A program made the translations under genes and the position numbers. From Pseudodesulfovibrio thermohalotolerans (GTDB taxonomy: Bacteria; Desulfobacterota; Desulfovibrionia; Desulfovibrionales; Desulfovibrionaceae): a DNA stretch of 64,000 nucleotides. The stretch spans positions 2,621,501 to 2,685,500 of the forward strand of contig NZ_CP120635.1 in assembly GCF_021353295.2 (NCBI RefSeq), read 5' to 3'. The notes beneath the pieces are model-generated. The model saw nothing but the letters and a program-made list of their open reading frames with translations. It ran no database searches and was not told the DNA's origin. Positions 8,398 through 18,915 of this stretch are shown in pieces (the first letter of the stretch is position 1; each line of letters starts with the position of its first letter).

Positions 8398-10095
8398 ATG
8401 CGCACACCACTCACTCTCGCGGCCGTCTGCATGGCGGCCGCATTCATGCCGGACCAGGCTTTGGCCGCCGATGCCGCCACAGCCGCTGACAACGCCCTCC
8501 AATGGGGCGCACTGACCCTTATTCCGCCCCTGTTGGCCATTATCCTGGCTTTCGCGAGTAAGAACGTCGTCCTGTCGCTGTTCATCGGCGTGTTCTCGGG
8601 CTGCTTCATGCTGGAACTGAAAGGCTTCGACGTCTACCACGCCACTATCGGCGGCTTCCTGCACCTTTCCGGCCAGGTCCTGTCCTCCCTGGCCGACCCG
8701 TGGGACGCAGGCATCGTGCTCCAGGTCCTGGCCATCGGCGGACTCATCGCGCTCATCTCCAAAATGGGCGGAGCGCAGGCCATCGCCGAAGCCATCTCCA
8801 AGTGGGCCAGGACGCCCCGCTCCTCCCAGTTGGCCGCCTGGTTCATGGGACTTTTCATCTTTTTCGACGACTACGCGAACTCCCTGACCGTCGGCCCGAT
8901 CATGCGCCCCGTCACGGACCGCCTGCGCATCTCCCGCGAAAAACTGGCCTTCATCATCGACGCCACCGCCGCCCCTATCGCGGGCATCGCGCTGATCTCC
9001 ACCTGGGTGGCCTACGAAGTCGGCCTGATCCGGGACGGCTACCAGGCCATCGGCCTCGGCGGCAACGCCTACGGCATCTTCGTCCAGACCATCCCCTACC
9101 GCTTCTACAACATCTACATCCTGCTTTTCATTCTCCTGGCCGTATGGCTCAAACGCGACTTCGGCCCCATGTACAAGGCTGAAATCCGCGCCAGGAAGGA
9201 AGGCAAGGTCATCGCCGACAACTCCGTGCCCATGGCTTCCGACGAAGCCACCACTCTTGAACCGGCCTCCCACGTGAAGCCGTCCGTCTGGAGCGCCATC
9301 CTGCCCATCGGCACCCTCATGGTCGCCGCGTTCCTCGGCTTCTACTTCAACGGCTACAACGCCATCGACGATCCTGCCGTTCTGGCCACGGTGAACGCCT
9401 CGCCCCTGAGCTTCACGGCCATGCGCACCTGCTTCGGCGCGTCCGACGCCTCGGTGGTTCTGTTCCAGGCCGCTCTGCTCGCCTCCCTGGTGGCCATCGC
9501 CATGGCCATAAGCAAAAAGATCATGCCGCTGAAGGACGCCATCGAAACCTTCGTCACCGGCATCAAGTCCATGAACATCACGGCCGTCATCCTGCTCCTG
9601 GCCTGGTCCCTGTCCGGCGTCATGAAAGAGTTGGGCACCGCCACCTATCTGGTCGGCGCACTGTCCGACACCCTGCCCGCCTTCATGCTGCCGTCCATCA
9701 TCTTCATCCTGGGGTCGATCATCTCGTTCGCCACGGGCACGTCCTACGGAACCATGGGCATTCTCATGCCCCTGACCATTCCCCTGGCCTTCGCCCTGAA
9801 CCCGTCCCCGGAATTCGTGATCCTTTCCGTGGGTTCGGTCCTGACCGGAGCCATCTTCGGCGACCACTGCTCGCCCATCTCGGACACCACCATCCTGTCC
9901 TCCATGGGAGCGGGCTGCGATCACATCGACCACGTGCGGACCCAGTTGACCTACGCCGTGACCGTGGCCACCCTGGCCATCCTCACCGGCTATCTCCCTG
10001 CCGGTCTCGGCCTGCCCGTCACCCTGACCCTGCCGCTGGGCATCCTAGCCACGGCTCTGGTCATTCGCTTCGTGGGACGCAAGGTGGACGCCTAG
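8398..10095 (+). CDS. NhaC-family Na+/H+ antiporter with an N-terminal signal peptide
   Basis: A 565-residue polytopic inner-membrane protein with about a dozen hydrophobic segments. Family marks include 'FFDDYANSLTVGPIMRPVTDRLRISREKLAFIIDATAAPIAGIALISTW' (about residues 155-205) and 'FGDHCSPISDTTILSSMGAGCDHIDHVRTQ' (about 485-515), the conserved acidic transport core of NhaC-like antiporters. The first 24 residues (MRTPLTLAAVCMAAAF...ALAA) look like a cleavable signal peptide, which is unusual but seen in this subgroup. It should exchange Na+ or a related cation for protons. AAGGGAAGTTC precedes the ATG. A strong terminator follows; it stands alone. Confidence 0.85.
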   Translation: MRTPLTLAAVCMAAAFMPDQALAADAATAADNALQWGALTLIPPLLAIILAFASKNVVLSLFIGVFSGCFMLELKGFDVYHATIGGFLHLSGQVLSSLADPWDAGIVLQVLAIGGLIALISKMGGAQAIAEAISKWARTPRSSQLAAWFMGLFIFFDDYANSLTVGPIMRPVTDRLRISREKLAFIIDATAAPIAGIALISTWVAYEVGLIRDGYQAIGLGGNAYGIFVQTIPYRFYNIYILLFILLAVWLKRDFGPMYKAEIRARKEGKVIADNSVPMASDEATTLEPASHVKPSVWSAILPIGTLMVAAFLGFYFNGYNAIDDPAVLATVNASPLSFTAMRTCFGASDASVVLFQAALLASLVAIAMAISKKIMPLKDAIETFVTGIKSMNITAVILLLAWSLSGVMKELGTATYLVGALSDTLPAFMLPSIIFILGSIISFATGTSYGTMGILMPLTIPLAFALNPSPEFVILSVGSVLTGAIFGDHCSPISDTTILSSMGAGCDHIDHVRTQLTYAVTVATLAILTGYLPAGLGLPVTLTLPLGILATALVIRFVGRKVDA

Positions 10096-10115
10096 TCCCC
10101 ATCATAAACACAAAC

Positions 10116-10153
10116 AAAAACGCCCGGATCGGTTCACCGATCCGGGCGTTTTC
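10116..10153 (+). terminator. Intrinsic terminator after the NhaC-type gene
   Basis: A perfect 12-base-pair stem (CGCCCGGATCGG with CCGATCCGGGCG) with a TTCA loop, flanked by A-tract and TTTTCC. It probably also ends the convergent GNAT-gene transcript. Confidence 0.9.
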
Positions 10154-10172
10154 CGTTGCGCAACCAAACGCG

Positions 10173-10652
10173 CTAAAAACGATGGCGATAGTATTTCACA
10201 TCCACATCCATGAGCGGGACCGAATCCGGCACATCCTCCCTGGAGACCTCGGTAAAGCCGGACTTTTCGTAGAAACGATGGGCCGCATGGTACACGTCCA
10301 CGGTGCCGAGATATATCTCGCGAACGCCCTTCTCCCGCGCATGGTCGAGCAGGGTCCGCATGAGCGCCGCGGCAATGCCGCGCTCCCGGCCCCTATAGGC
10401 CTGCTTCACGAACATCTTCCGCAGGGCGCAAACGCCGTCCCCCACATCCTTGAGGGCAAGGGTCCCGACAAGCTCGTCGTCTTCGAAGGCGAGCCAGAAA
10501 TTTCCCGCGCCGCACTGGTAGTATTCAGGGATGCGCCGTAAATCCGGCTGACATTCAGCCGAAGTGGCCACGCCGAACTCGGCTATCTGGATGGTGGTGA
10601 TAAGCTCGATGATCTCGTCGGCGTCGTGCCCGTGAAAAGGAACGATGCGCAC
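10173..10652 (-). CDS. GNAT-family N-acetyltransferase
   Basis: A 159-residue acetyl-CoA-dependent acyltransferase. The GNAT core is clear: 'LVGTLALKDVGDGVCALRKMFVKQAYRGRERGIAAALMRTLLDHAREKGVREIYLGTV' holds the acetyl-CoA loop (R-G-R-E-R-G-I-A, the Q/RxxGxG/A equivalent), followed by 'AAHRFYEKSGF'. Acceptor substrate unknown. The GTG at 10652 is the best start: the preceding holB stop (TAG, 10657-10655) leaves a two-base gap, so the gene is tightly coupled as the last member of the purA-holB transcript. Confidence 0.8.
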   Translation of the reverse strand: MRIVPFHGHDADEIIELITTIQIAEFGVATSAECQPDLRRIPEYYQCGAGNFWLAFEDDELVGTLALKDVGDGVCALRKMFVKQAYRGRERGIAAALMRTLLDHAREKGVREIYLGTVDVYHAAHRFYEKSGFTEVSREDVPDSVPLMDVDVKYYRHRF

Positions 10653-10654
10653 AG

Positions 10655-11494
10655 CTACACCATACGGGTCGCGACCCAGTCCAAAACCATGGTTGGATTG
10701 ACCGGAACCTGAGTGTTCAGGGCATCCTGGGCCTGCTCCAGAACCAGCCCGATACGCCGCAGGTCCGCCGGACCATATGCCCGGGCCATGCCCGCCGAGA
10801 GCGGCGTGCCGCATGAGCCGGACAGCGCCTCGCGCAGCTCGCGCTGCATTCCGAGCACCACGGCCATGGCCAGCCTGCGGTCAACCGCGCCGCGCACCTG
10901 CGTCCGTTCGAACCAGCCCCGGCGCGTCTGCCAGAAATTCACCAGTGCGGTGGTCCACTCCGTCACTTCGGGTGTATTCTCGCGCACATCGGGCCAAGCC
11001 AGGGTAACCACCCAGGAACGGGAAACCAGAGTTTCCAGGAGCCGCTCGCGCTGGGGCGCGGCCAGGACGAACACGTTGCCCGGCCTGGGCTCCTCCAACG
11101 ACTTGAGCAGGGCGTTGGCCGCCTCGGTCATGAACATCTGGGCTTCGGCAAAAATGCTCACGCGGTAGCCGTCGCCGTTTGGCGGCTGGCCCCAGGTGGA
11201 ACGCTTCTCGCGCACGGACTCCACTTTGATGAGCCCTTCGCGACCGTCGAAAAAAAGGAGATCGTTGAAGGCCAGGTCGGCGATCTGCCGACACGCGGCG
11301 CACCGGCCGCACGGCTCCGCCCCGGACTCGCAATTGAGCCGCATGGCCCAATACAGGGCGAGGGCGACGCGGGATTCCGCGTCGCCCCCCTCGATAACTA
11401 TGGATTGGGGCGGATCATGAGCAATGGCGTTAAGCCGCCTGACCGCGTGCTCCTGCCCCTCAAGGCGGGCCAGCAGGTCGTCGCACAGCGTCAT
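10655..11494 (-). CDS. holB: DNA polymerase III subunit delta-prime (HolB)
   Basis: The clamp-loader delta' subunit, about 279 residues, slightly shorter than E. coli HolB (334). It shows 'GQEHAVRRLNAIAHDPPQSIVIEGG', a zinc module with CESGAEPCGRCAAC, 'KVESVREKRSTW', and the sensor-like 'TEAANALLKSLEEPRPGNVFVLAAPQRERLLETLVSRSW'. The Walker A loop is degenerate (EGGDAESR), as expected for delta', which does not bind ATP productively. The usual SRC motif reads SRS here. It sits 13 bases behind purA and two bases before the GNAT gene. Confidence 0.85.
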   Translation of the reverse strand: MTLCDDLLARLEGQEHAVRRLNAIAHDPPQSIVIEGGDAESRVALALYWAMRLNCESGAEPCGRCAACRQIADLAFNDLLFFDGREGLIKVESVREKRSTWGQPPNGDGYRVSIFAEAQMFMTEAANALLKSLEEPRPGNVFVLAAPQRERLLETLVSRSWVVTLAWPDVRENTPEVTEWTTALVNFWQTRRGWFERTQVRGAVDRRLAMAVVLGMQRELREALSGSCGTPLSAGMARAYGPADLRRIGLVLEQAQDALNTQVPVNPTMVLDWVATRMV

Positions 11495-11507
11495 GCCCTG
11501 CGCCCTC

Positions 11508-12881
<1,374 letters not shown>

Positions 12882-13274
12882 TTACTTGTTGTTCTTGGGC
12901 GTGAGGGTGAGCAGCTTGCCGCGCCGATCCTTTTTTTTCGGCCCGTTCTTGCACGCGGCCTTTTCTTCGGCGAGCTCGCCTTCCACCGGCCCTGCGGACT
13001 GTTCGGGCGCGGTAAGGGCCGCCAGGTCGATCTCCACCGGCCCGTCTCCGGGCTGGCGGGACTGGGCCCAATTGTAATTGAAAAGCTGATTCTTCAGACG
13101 GGTGGACTGGATGAGGTTGAACACCAGAACCGATTCCTCCCATCGCTTGGTGGGCTCGAAATTGCGGACCTTCTCCGCATATTTTTCCCACAGGCTCATG
13201 AGCGAAGCCTCGTCGTATGCATTGATCTGACGGGCGAGCTTCAAGAGCGCCTTTTCCATGTAGCTTTCTGACAT
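12882..13274 (-). CDS. Conserved hypothetical protein, Lys-rich C-terminus
   Basis: I do not recognise a characterised family. The 130-residue protein begins MSESYMEKALLKLARQINAYDEASLMSLWEKYAEKVRNFEP, an amphipathic helical region, then 'WEESVLVFNLIQSTRLKNQLFNYNWA', and ends in a charged low-complexity tail (KKKDRRGKLLTLTPKNNK). AAGGAA lies 6 bases before the ATG at 13274, which rules out the longer open frame from 13448. It is first in the minus-strand group leading into purA (111-base gap), so it may be co-transcribed with purA-holB. Confidence 0.65.
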   Translation of the reverse strand: MSESYMEKALLKLARQINAYDEASLMSLWEKYAEKVRNFEPTKRWEESVLVFNLIQSTRLKNQLFNYNWAQSRQPGDGPVEIDLAALTAPEQSAGPVEGELAEEKAACKNGPKKKDRRGKLLTLTPKNNK

Positions 13275-13516
13275 CGATGTTCCTTGATTGGTGAAAAAAC
13301 GCACGCCGGGATGTTCTGCATAGCAAATATCGGCACGACCCGCCAAGGCAAAATCGCCCCCATTCCCGACAAAAAAACGCACCGTCGGCCCAAGCGGCAA
13401 ACGGCATTCGGGGCGGCCGCCCGGCAACCGGGACGGGGCTTCCCGCAATCGTTGCCCGCCTGTGGAAGGTATGTTATGACCGCCCCCTCACACGGCAACA
13501 ACAGGGAGTCCAACCG

Positions 13517-14791
13517 ATGAGCGATTTGAAAAAGATGTACCATACTTTGCAGCAGGATCCGTTCCCCGCAGACATGAAGCTGACCCTGGGCGACCAGGAG
13601 CTGGTCTTCAGGAAGCGGACCTGGGAGATCGACGGCGAGACCAAGGGATTGCGCTACGGCGAAAACCCGGATCAGCCCGCCGCGCTCTACGAACTGGCCG
13701 AGGGGCAGCTTGAGGTCGGCGGCGTCAAATTCATCGGCGCGGGCCAAGGGCTGGTTTCCGCCCTGACCGAGGAGCACATGCTCCAGGCTGGCAAACACCC
13801 CGGCAAGACGAACCTGACCGACGTGGACAACGCCCTGAACATCCTTCAATACCTGTCCGCCAAGCCTGCCGCGCTCATCCTCAAACACAACAACCCCTGC
13901 GGCGCGGCATGGACCGAGGACGGTGTATCCGTCGCCCTGAAGCGCGCCTTCGAGGCCGACCGCATCGCCGCCTTCGGCGGAGCCGTCGTGGTCAACCGCA
14001 AGCTCGACCTGGCCACCGCCGAGCTGATTAACTCCGTATATTTCGAAGTCGTTGCCGCGCCCGAATTCGACGCCGACGCGCTCGCAGTGCTCAAGAAGAA
14101 AAAGAACCTGCGGATTCTCGAAATCCCGGGCATCTACGAACTGGAGAAGCTGTCCAAGACGCCTTTCCTGGACATCAAGTCCCTTTCCGACGGCGGCATG
14201 GTCCTGCAATTCTCCTTCCGCAACGCGATCCTGACCGCCAACGACTTCCTTTCGGCCGAGGCCGAGAAGGACGGCAACAGGTTCGTGGCCCGCGCCCCCT
14301 CCAGCCAGGAAGCGGACGACCTGCTCTTCGCCTGGGCCGTCGAGGCGGGCGTGACCTCCAACTCGGTGATCTTCGCCCGCGACGGCGTGACCACCGCCAT
14401 CGGCACCGGCGAACAGGACCGTGTGGGCTGCGTGCTGCTGGCCGTGACCAAGGCGTACATTAAATATGCGGACCTGCTGTCCTCCAAGGAACTCGGCAAG
14501 TCTTTGTTCGAGCTCAAGCTCGCGGCCATCAAGGACCCGGAGATGAAAGCCAAGTTGGACGACATCGAAAAGCGCACCGAAGAGGCGCGCGGCGGCCTGC
14601 CCGGCTCCGTGGTCGTGTCGGACGGTTTCTTCCCGTTCCGCGACGGCGTGGACCTGTGCATCGACCAGGGCGTGACCGCCATCGCGCAGCCCGGCGGCTC
14701 CATCCGCGATCACGAGGTCATCACCGCCGTGAACGAGGCGACGCCGCAAGTGGCCATGGTCTTCACCGGACAGCGCTCCTTCAAGCACTAA
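13517..14791 (+). CDS. purH: AICAR transformylase (stand-alone C-terminal half of PurH)
   Basis: This 424-residue protein corresponds to the formyltransferase domain of PurH, which transfers a formyl group from 10-formyl-THF to AICAR in purine synthesis. The catalytic Lys-His motif is intact in 'LILKHNNPCGAA' (around residue 120), and 'LRYGENPDQPAALYE', 'SDGFFPFRDGVD' and 'AIAQPGGSIRDHEVI' are standard family signatures. The IMP-cyclohydrolase domain normally fused in front is absent here and encoded separately at 20755-21351. The extra N-terminal length suggests a genuine separate gene, not a broken one. AGGGAGTCCAACCG precedes the ATG. Confidence 0.9.
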   Translation: MSDLKKMYHTLQQDPFPADMKLTLGDQELVFRKRTWEIDGETKGLRYGENPDQPAALYELAEGQLEVGGVKFIGAGQGLVSALTEEHMLQAGKHPGKTNLTDVDNALNILQYLSAKPAALILKHNNPCGAAWTEDGVSVALKRAFEADRIAAFGGAVVVNRKLDLATAELINSVYFEVVAAPEFDADALAVLKKKKNLRILEIPGIYELEKLSKTPFLDIKSLSDGGMVLQFSFRNAILTANDFLSAEAEKDGNRFVARAPSSQEADDLLFAWAVEAGVTSNSVIFARDGVTTAIGTGEQDRVGCVLLAVTKAYIKYADLLSSKELGKSLFELKLAAIKDPEMKAKLDDIEKRTEEARGGLPGSVVVSDGFFPFRDGVDLCIDQGVTAIAQPGGSIRDHEVITAVNEATPQVAMVFTGQRSFKH

Positions 14792-14816
14792 AACGCCGGA
14801 CGAAAACGATTGAATG

Positions 14817-14853
14817 GGCTTCGCCGGGCAGGAATTCGGCGAAGCCTTTTATT
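14817..14853 (+). terminator. Terminator between AICAR transformylase and SemiSWEET genes
   Basis: A 10-base-pair stem GGCTTCGCCG / CGGCGAAGCC, loop of 10, then TTTTATTT. It overlaps the stop codon of the convergent SemiSWEET gene. Confidence 0.85.
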
Positions 14854-15139
14854 TGGAGCGGCTGTCGAACTCCCTGCGTGACGGCCTGCCGAAAACGAGT
14901 TTCATGACCAGGATGGACACGGCCAGGACCAAAGTGACGACATTGGCCAGGATAACGGCCAACGAACCGATCAGGACACCGTAGACCACCCACAGGGAAA
15001 CCCCCAGGGTAAGCAGCAGGTACATGCGCAGTGAAATATCCGCCACGGAGCGAGTCCTCCAAGTGTGCAGAACCTGAGGGAAAAAGGCCAAAGTGGTGCA
15101 ACAACCGGCCAGTATGCCGAGGAATTCGACGAAGTCCAT
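14849..15139 (-). CDS. SemiSWEET-type small sugar transporter (PQ-loop protein)
   Basis: A 96-residue protein with three hydrophobic segments, the bacterial half-unit of SWEET transporters that dimerises in the inner membrane. The PQ motif is visible in 'LAFFPQVLHTWRTRSVADISLRMYLLLTLGVSLWVVYG', with 'LWVVYG' close to the conserved third-helix pattern. I place the start at ATG 15139 (GGGGG 9 bases upstream); an ATG two codons earlier is too close to that SD. Natural substrate unknown. Confidence 0.85.
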   Translation of the reverse strand: MDFVEFLGILAGCCTTLAFFPQVLHTWRTRSVADISLRMYLLLTLGVSLWVVYGVLIGSLAVILANVVTLVLAVSILVMKLVFGRPSRREFDSRSK

Positions 15140-15235
15140 GCGCATATGCCCCCATTACCTGCTCGGCCTTACCCTGACAACCGTTTCATGATAAATGGAC
15201 CGGTAACGCAAACAAAGCAAAGAACCGATTTACAT

Positions 15236-17290
15236 ATGGCTAAAACAACCCCGCTCAGCCCCTCGGTCCGCCCCGGCACGGTGGTGGAATTCATGCATGG
15301 CGACCAACCCCAGCTCGCCTGGGTGCTGGAGGAGTCCTCCGGCAAGCTCCGTCTGTTGACCATCAACAAGCGTGAAATAAAACTGCCCACCCCCCGCCTG
15401 CTGCCCTGGCAGGGGCCCCTGCTGTCCGCCGACGCATCGCGCCAGGACATCCAGAACATCCTCAACGAACGCCAGGAGGCGCGCGGCGAGATTCAGGCGG
15501 GACTCGACGTCATGGAGATATGGGATCTGGCTCAGGGCGAGCTGGAATCCGCCCCCCTGACCTGGTTCGCCGACCTCGTATGGGAAGAATGGGACGCGGA
15601 CCGGCTGGCCGCGCTTGGCAGGGCCATGCTCCAGGCCAAGACGCACTTCAAGTTCCGTCCGCCCGTTTTCGAGATATGGCCCGCCGAGAAAGTGGAGCAG
15701 AAGCTCAAGCTTCAGGCCGAGGAAAAGGAACGGGAGGCCATCACCGCCGCGGGCCAGACCATGCTCGGCGAGCTCTGGGCCGCCTATAGCCAGGGACGCA
15801 AGCCCCGTTTGCCGGAAATCACCCCGGACCTGACCAAGGGGCTGACCCGCATCCTCAGGGGCAAGGTGGGCGAGACCCTGGACGAGAACGACCGAAAAAT
15901 CTGGACGGCCATATCCAAGGGATTGCCCGACACCCCGCATCTGGCGCTGCTCCTGGCTCAGACCTGGTCCATCCTGCCAGCCCACCACAACTACCACCTG
16001 GACGAGGCGGAATACGACTGGGGAAACGATTGGTCTGAATCCTTTTTGAGTGATATCAACGAGATAAAAAGTCGCTTTTCCAATCAAACCGAACTTCCCG
16101 AGATTGAGGATCTGGTCTCCATCGACGCCAGCACCACCCGGGACATTGATGACGCCTTCCGCATAGAAAAACACGGCGCCGGATACCGGCTGACCCTTGC
16201 TCTGGCCCGGCCGGAAGCCCATTGGGACTTCGGCTCGCCGCTCGACAAGGCGGTCCTGCACCGGGCAAGCAGTCTGTATCTGCCCGAAGGCACCAGCCAC
16301 ATGATGCCCGAGCAGTTGGGCACCAGCCAGTATTCCCTGCTGGAAGGCGAAGCGCGCCCTGCCCTGGTTACCGATTTCTTCCTTGCGGCCGACGGCACCC
16401 TGGAAAAGGTGGAGCCGCGAACGGCGTGGGTCCGGCTGGCAAAAAACACCACCTACGAAATAACGGACGCAGCCATCCGGGACCGGACGGACGAATCCCT
16501 GATGCTGGCCCACGACCTGGCGACCCGGCTCCTGGAACGGCGGCTGACTTCCGGCGCGTGCGTCATCCGCAGGCCCGAACCCATTGTCACCCTGGAGGGG
16601 AGCGGTGCGCAGACCTCGGTGCAAATCGAGATCAAGACGCCCAGCCCTCGCTCCGAGCTGGTCATCAGCGAATTCATGATCCTGGCCAACGCGGGCCTTG
16701 CCCGATGGGCGGCCGAACACGATGTGCCCCTGCTTCACCGGACGCAGGACATCGCCCTTCCGCCGGAAGCCGCTGGAATTTTTTCGGAACCGGCGGAAAT
16801 ACTGCGCTCGGTGAAACTGCTCCTGCCGCCGACCCTGGAAACCGCGCCCAAACGGCACGCGGCCCTGGGTGTCCCAGCCTATGCGCCCATCACCTCGCCC
16901 CTGCGCCGATACACCGATTTCGTGAACATGGCCCAGGTCTGCGCTTTTCTGAATTCCGGCCAGCCGAGACTCGACCGCGACGAACTGAACCAGCTCATCC
17001 CCCATCTGAACATGCGCATCCAGGCCGTGGGCGCGGTGCAGCGGTTCCGGCCCCGATACTGGAAGCTGGTCTACCTAGCCAAACGCCGCCGCGAATTTCA
17101 GCCCGCCGTGCTTGTGGACGAGACCGGGCCCATGGCCACGCTGGCCATGCCGCATCTCCAGGTCAACGTGCGCGCGCCGAAAAAGATGCTCGGAGACAAG
17201 CTCTACCCGGGGCAGAAATTCCTCATCAACTTCTCGCGCATCGACCCGCTGAACAACGAAATCAGACTGAGCGAAGCCCTGGAAGAGTAG
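15236..17290 (+). CDS. RNase II/RNB-domain exoribonuclease
   Basis: About 684 residues. The RNB catalytic block is 'LVSIDASTTRDIDDAFRIE' (near residues 295-315), with the Asp cluster (D...D-x-D-D) that holds the two metal ions, and 'APITSPLRRYTDFVNMAQV' (near residue 545) is the conserved Arg motif. It should degrade single-stranded RNA 3' to 5'. The N-terminus lacks an obvious standard cold-shock domain pair and resembles the proteobacterial 'ribonuclease catalytic domain' variants rather than textbook RNase R. The start ATG at 15236 is chosen for family-like sequence (MAKTTPLSPSVRPGTVVEF); its SD is weak and an in-frame ATG lies 16 codons upstream. Divergent from the SemiSWEET gene. Confidence 0.85.
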   Translation: MAKTTPLSPSVRPGTVVEFMHGDQPQLAWVLEESSGKLRLLTINKREIKLPTPRLLPWQGPLLSADASRQDIQNILNERQEARGEIQAGLDVMEIWDLAQGELESAPLTWFADLVWEEWDADRLAALGRAMLQAKTHFKFRPPVFEIWPAEKVEQKLKLQAEEKEREAITAAGQTMLGELWAAYSQGRKPRLPEITPDLTKGLTRILRGKVGETLDENDRKIWTAISKGLPDTPHLALLLAQTWSILPAHHNYHLDEAEYDWGNDWSESFLSDINEIKSRFSNQTELPEIEDLVSIDASTTRDIDDAFRIEKHGAGYRLTLALARPEAHWDFGSPLDKAVLHRASSLYLPEGTSHMMPEQLGTSQYSLLEGEARPALVTDFFLAADGTLEKVEPRTAWVRLAKNTTYEITDAAIRDRTDESLMLAHDLATRLLERRLTSGACVIRRPEPIVTLEGSGAQTSVQIEIKTPSPRSELVISEFMILANAGLARWAAEHDVPLLHRTQDIALPPEAAGIFSEPAEILRSVKLLLPPTLETAPKRHAALGVPAYAPITSPLRRYTDFVNMAQVCAFLNSGQPRLDRDELNQLIPHLNMRIQAVGAVQRFRPRYWKLVYLAKRRREFQPAVLVDETGPMATLAMPHLQVNVRAPKKMLGDKLYPGQKFLINFSRIDPLNNEIRLSEALEE

Positions 17291-17360
17291 ACGCGGCTTC
17301 CATTATACCTGCAAAAACGCTACAACACGCAAAACTTGAGATCATAGCTGGAGAAATCAC

Positions 17361-17948
17361 ATGACGTTCATCTTCTGGATCCTGTTGGCCTATGTCCTCG
17401 GTTCCATCCCCTTTGGGCTGGTCATCGCCAAATCGGTGTGCAGCACCGACCCGAGGGAGAACGGCAGCAGAAACACCGGCGCCACCAACGTCGCCCGGCT
17501 GTGCGGCATGAAATACGGCATCGCGACCCTGGCCTGCGACGTGCTCAAGGGCCTCCTGCCCGTGGTCTTCGCGGCCTCCTGGATAGAATCGCCCTTCGCC
17601 TTGTCGCTGGTCGGCCTGGCGGCCATTCTGGGCCATGTCTTTTCCTGCTTCATGCACTTCAAGGGCGGCAAGGCCGTGGCCACCACCGTGGGCGTTTTCC
17701 TAGGGCTGGCCTTCTGGCCCGCGCTCATCGCCATCGCGCTGTGCCTGCTCATGGTCTGGCTCACCGGACACGTCTCCATGGGCTCCCTGACCTTCGCCCT
17801 GTCCCTGCCGGTGCTCATGCTCCTGTCCGGCAACCTTTCCTATATCCCGGTGGCCCTCGTCGTCATGCTCATCCTGTTCTGGCGGCACAAGGACAACATC
17901 CGGCGGTTGGCCCGGGGCGAGGAAAACCCCTGGCTGAAAAAGGAATAG
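17361..17948 (+). CDS. plsY: Glycerol-3-phosphate acyltransferase PlsY
   Basis: A 195-residue inner-membrane enzyme that acylates glycerol-3-phosphate from acyl-phosphate. The family motifs are present: 'YVLGSIPFGLVIAKS' (motif 1), 'RNTGATNVAR' preceded by 'DPRENGS' (motif 2), and 'GHVFSCFMHFKGGKAVATTVGVFLGL' (motif 3). Five hydrophobic segments are visible. GGAGAAATCAC precedes the ATG. The CDF gene follows after four bases, forming a two-gene unit. Confidence 0.95.
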   Translation: MTFIFWILLAYVLGSIPFGLVIAKSVCSTDPRENGSRNTGATNVARLCGMKYGIATLACDVLKGLLPVVFAASWIESPFALSLVGLAAILGHVFSCFMHFKGGKAVATTVGVFLGLAFWPALIAIALCLLMVWLTGHVSMGSLTFALSLPVLMLLSGNLSYIPVALVVMLILFWRHKDNIRRLARGEENPWLKKE

Positions 17949-17952
17949 CTTC

Positions 17953-18915
17953 GTGCGCCGAGCCTCCCCCAAACGGTACGCCGTCTACTCCATCGTGGCC
18001 TCCATCCTGACCCTGGTGCTGAAATTCGGCGCCTGGGGGATGACAGGTTCCGTCGGCCTGCTCTCGGATGCCACCGAGTCGCTGGTCAACCTGACCGCCG
18101 GAGTGCTCGCCCTGACAGCCATCACCATCGCCCTGCGACCGGCCGACGCGGACCATGCCTACGGCCACGGCAAGGCCGAATACTTCTCCAGCGGCATAGA
18201 GGGAGTGCTCATCATTGTTGCCGCCATCGGCATCGCCTATGCGGCCGTCATGCGCTTCCTCTCGCCGCAACCGCTGAACAACCTCGGCATTGGCCTGCTC
18301 CTGGCCCTGGTCTCCTCCCTCATCAATTTTCTCACAGCCCGGATCATGCTCCGGGCAGCCAAACGATTCGATTCCATCACCCTAGAGGCGGACGCCAAAC
18401 ATCTTCTCACCGACGTCTGGACCTCGGTGGGACTGGTGGCCGGGCTGGCCGTAATCATCGTCATGCCGGAATGGAAACTCCTGGACCCGATCATCGCCAT
18501 AATCATGGCCGTGAACATCGTCTTCACGGGCGTAAACCTGCTCAAACGGTCCGTGGGCGGACTCATGGACGATTCCCTGCCCGACGAGGAACTCCAGCTC
18601 ATCGCCAAGGCCATCCACAGCTACGCGGGCGACGAGTCCACCTTTCACGGGCTGCGCACGCGCAAATCCGGCCCCAGACGATTCATCGACTTCCATCTGG
18701 TTGTGCCCGGCTCCATGAGCGTGCACGATTCCCACGAGCTATGCGAGTTGATTGAGGAGCTGATCCACTCCAAATTGCCCAAAGCCGAAGTGACCATCCA
18801 TGTGGAGCCGCTGGAAAGCGAAACCTCCTACGACGGCCATCAGGTGGGCGGCGAATGCGCGGCTTCCCTCGGCGGCCCGTGCATGGGTGTCGAGCGCGCC
18901 AAGAAAAAAGACTAG
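17953..18915 (+). CDS. Cation diffusion facilitator (CDF) family transporter with altered metal site A
   Basis: A 320-residue protein with the CDF layout: six membrane segments, a His-rich loop '[20 protein letters not shown]' and a cytosolic ferredoxin-like domain ending near '[10 protein letters not shown]'. In the transport site H150 and D154 ('DAKHLLTD') are present, but the TM2 pair that is Asp-Asp in zinc exporters such as YiiP aligns with E42 and N46 ('TESLVN'). Metal preference is therefore open. The GTG start at 17953 is supported by AAGGAA inside the end of plsY. Its stop codon shares CTAG with the convergent hflX stop. Confidence 0.85.
   Translation: MRRASPKRYAVYSIVASILTLVLKFGAWGMTGSVGLLSDATESLVNLTAGVLALTAITIALRPADADHAYGHGKAEYFSSGIEGVLIIVAAIGIAYAAVMRFLSPQPLNNLGIGLLLALVSSLINFLTARIMLRAAKRFDSITLEADAKHLLTDVWTSVGLVAGLAVIIVMPEWKLLDPIIAIIMAVNIVFTGVNLLKRSVGGLMDDSLPDEELQLIAKAIHSYAGDESTFHGLRTRKSGPRRFIDFHLVVPGSMSVHDSHELCELIEELIHSKLPKAEVTIHVEPLESETSYDGHQVGGECAASLGGPCMGVERAKKKD

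Noticed and set aside
10655..11494. Broken ATP-binding site in HolB
   Set aside because: Delta-prime subunits normally lack a working P-loop, so this is expected.
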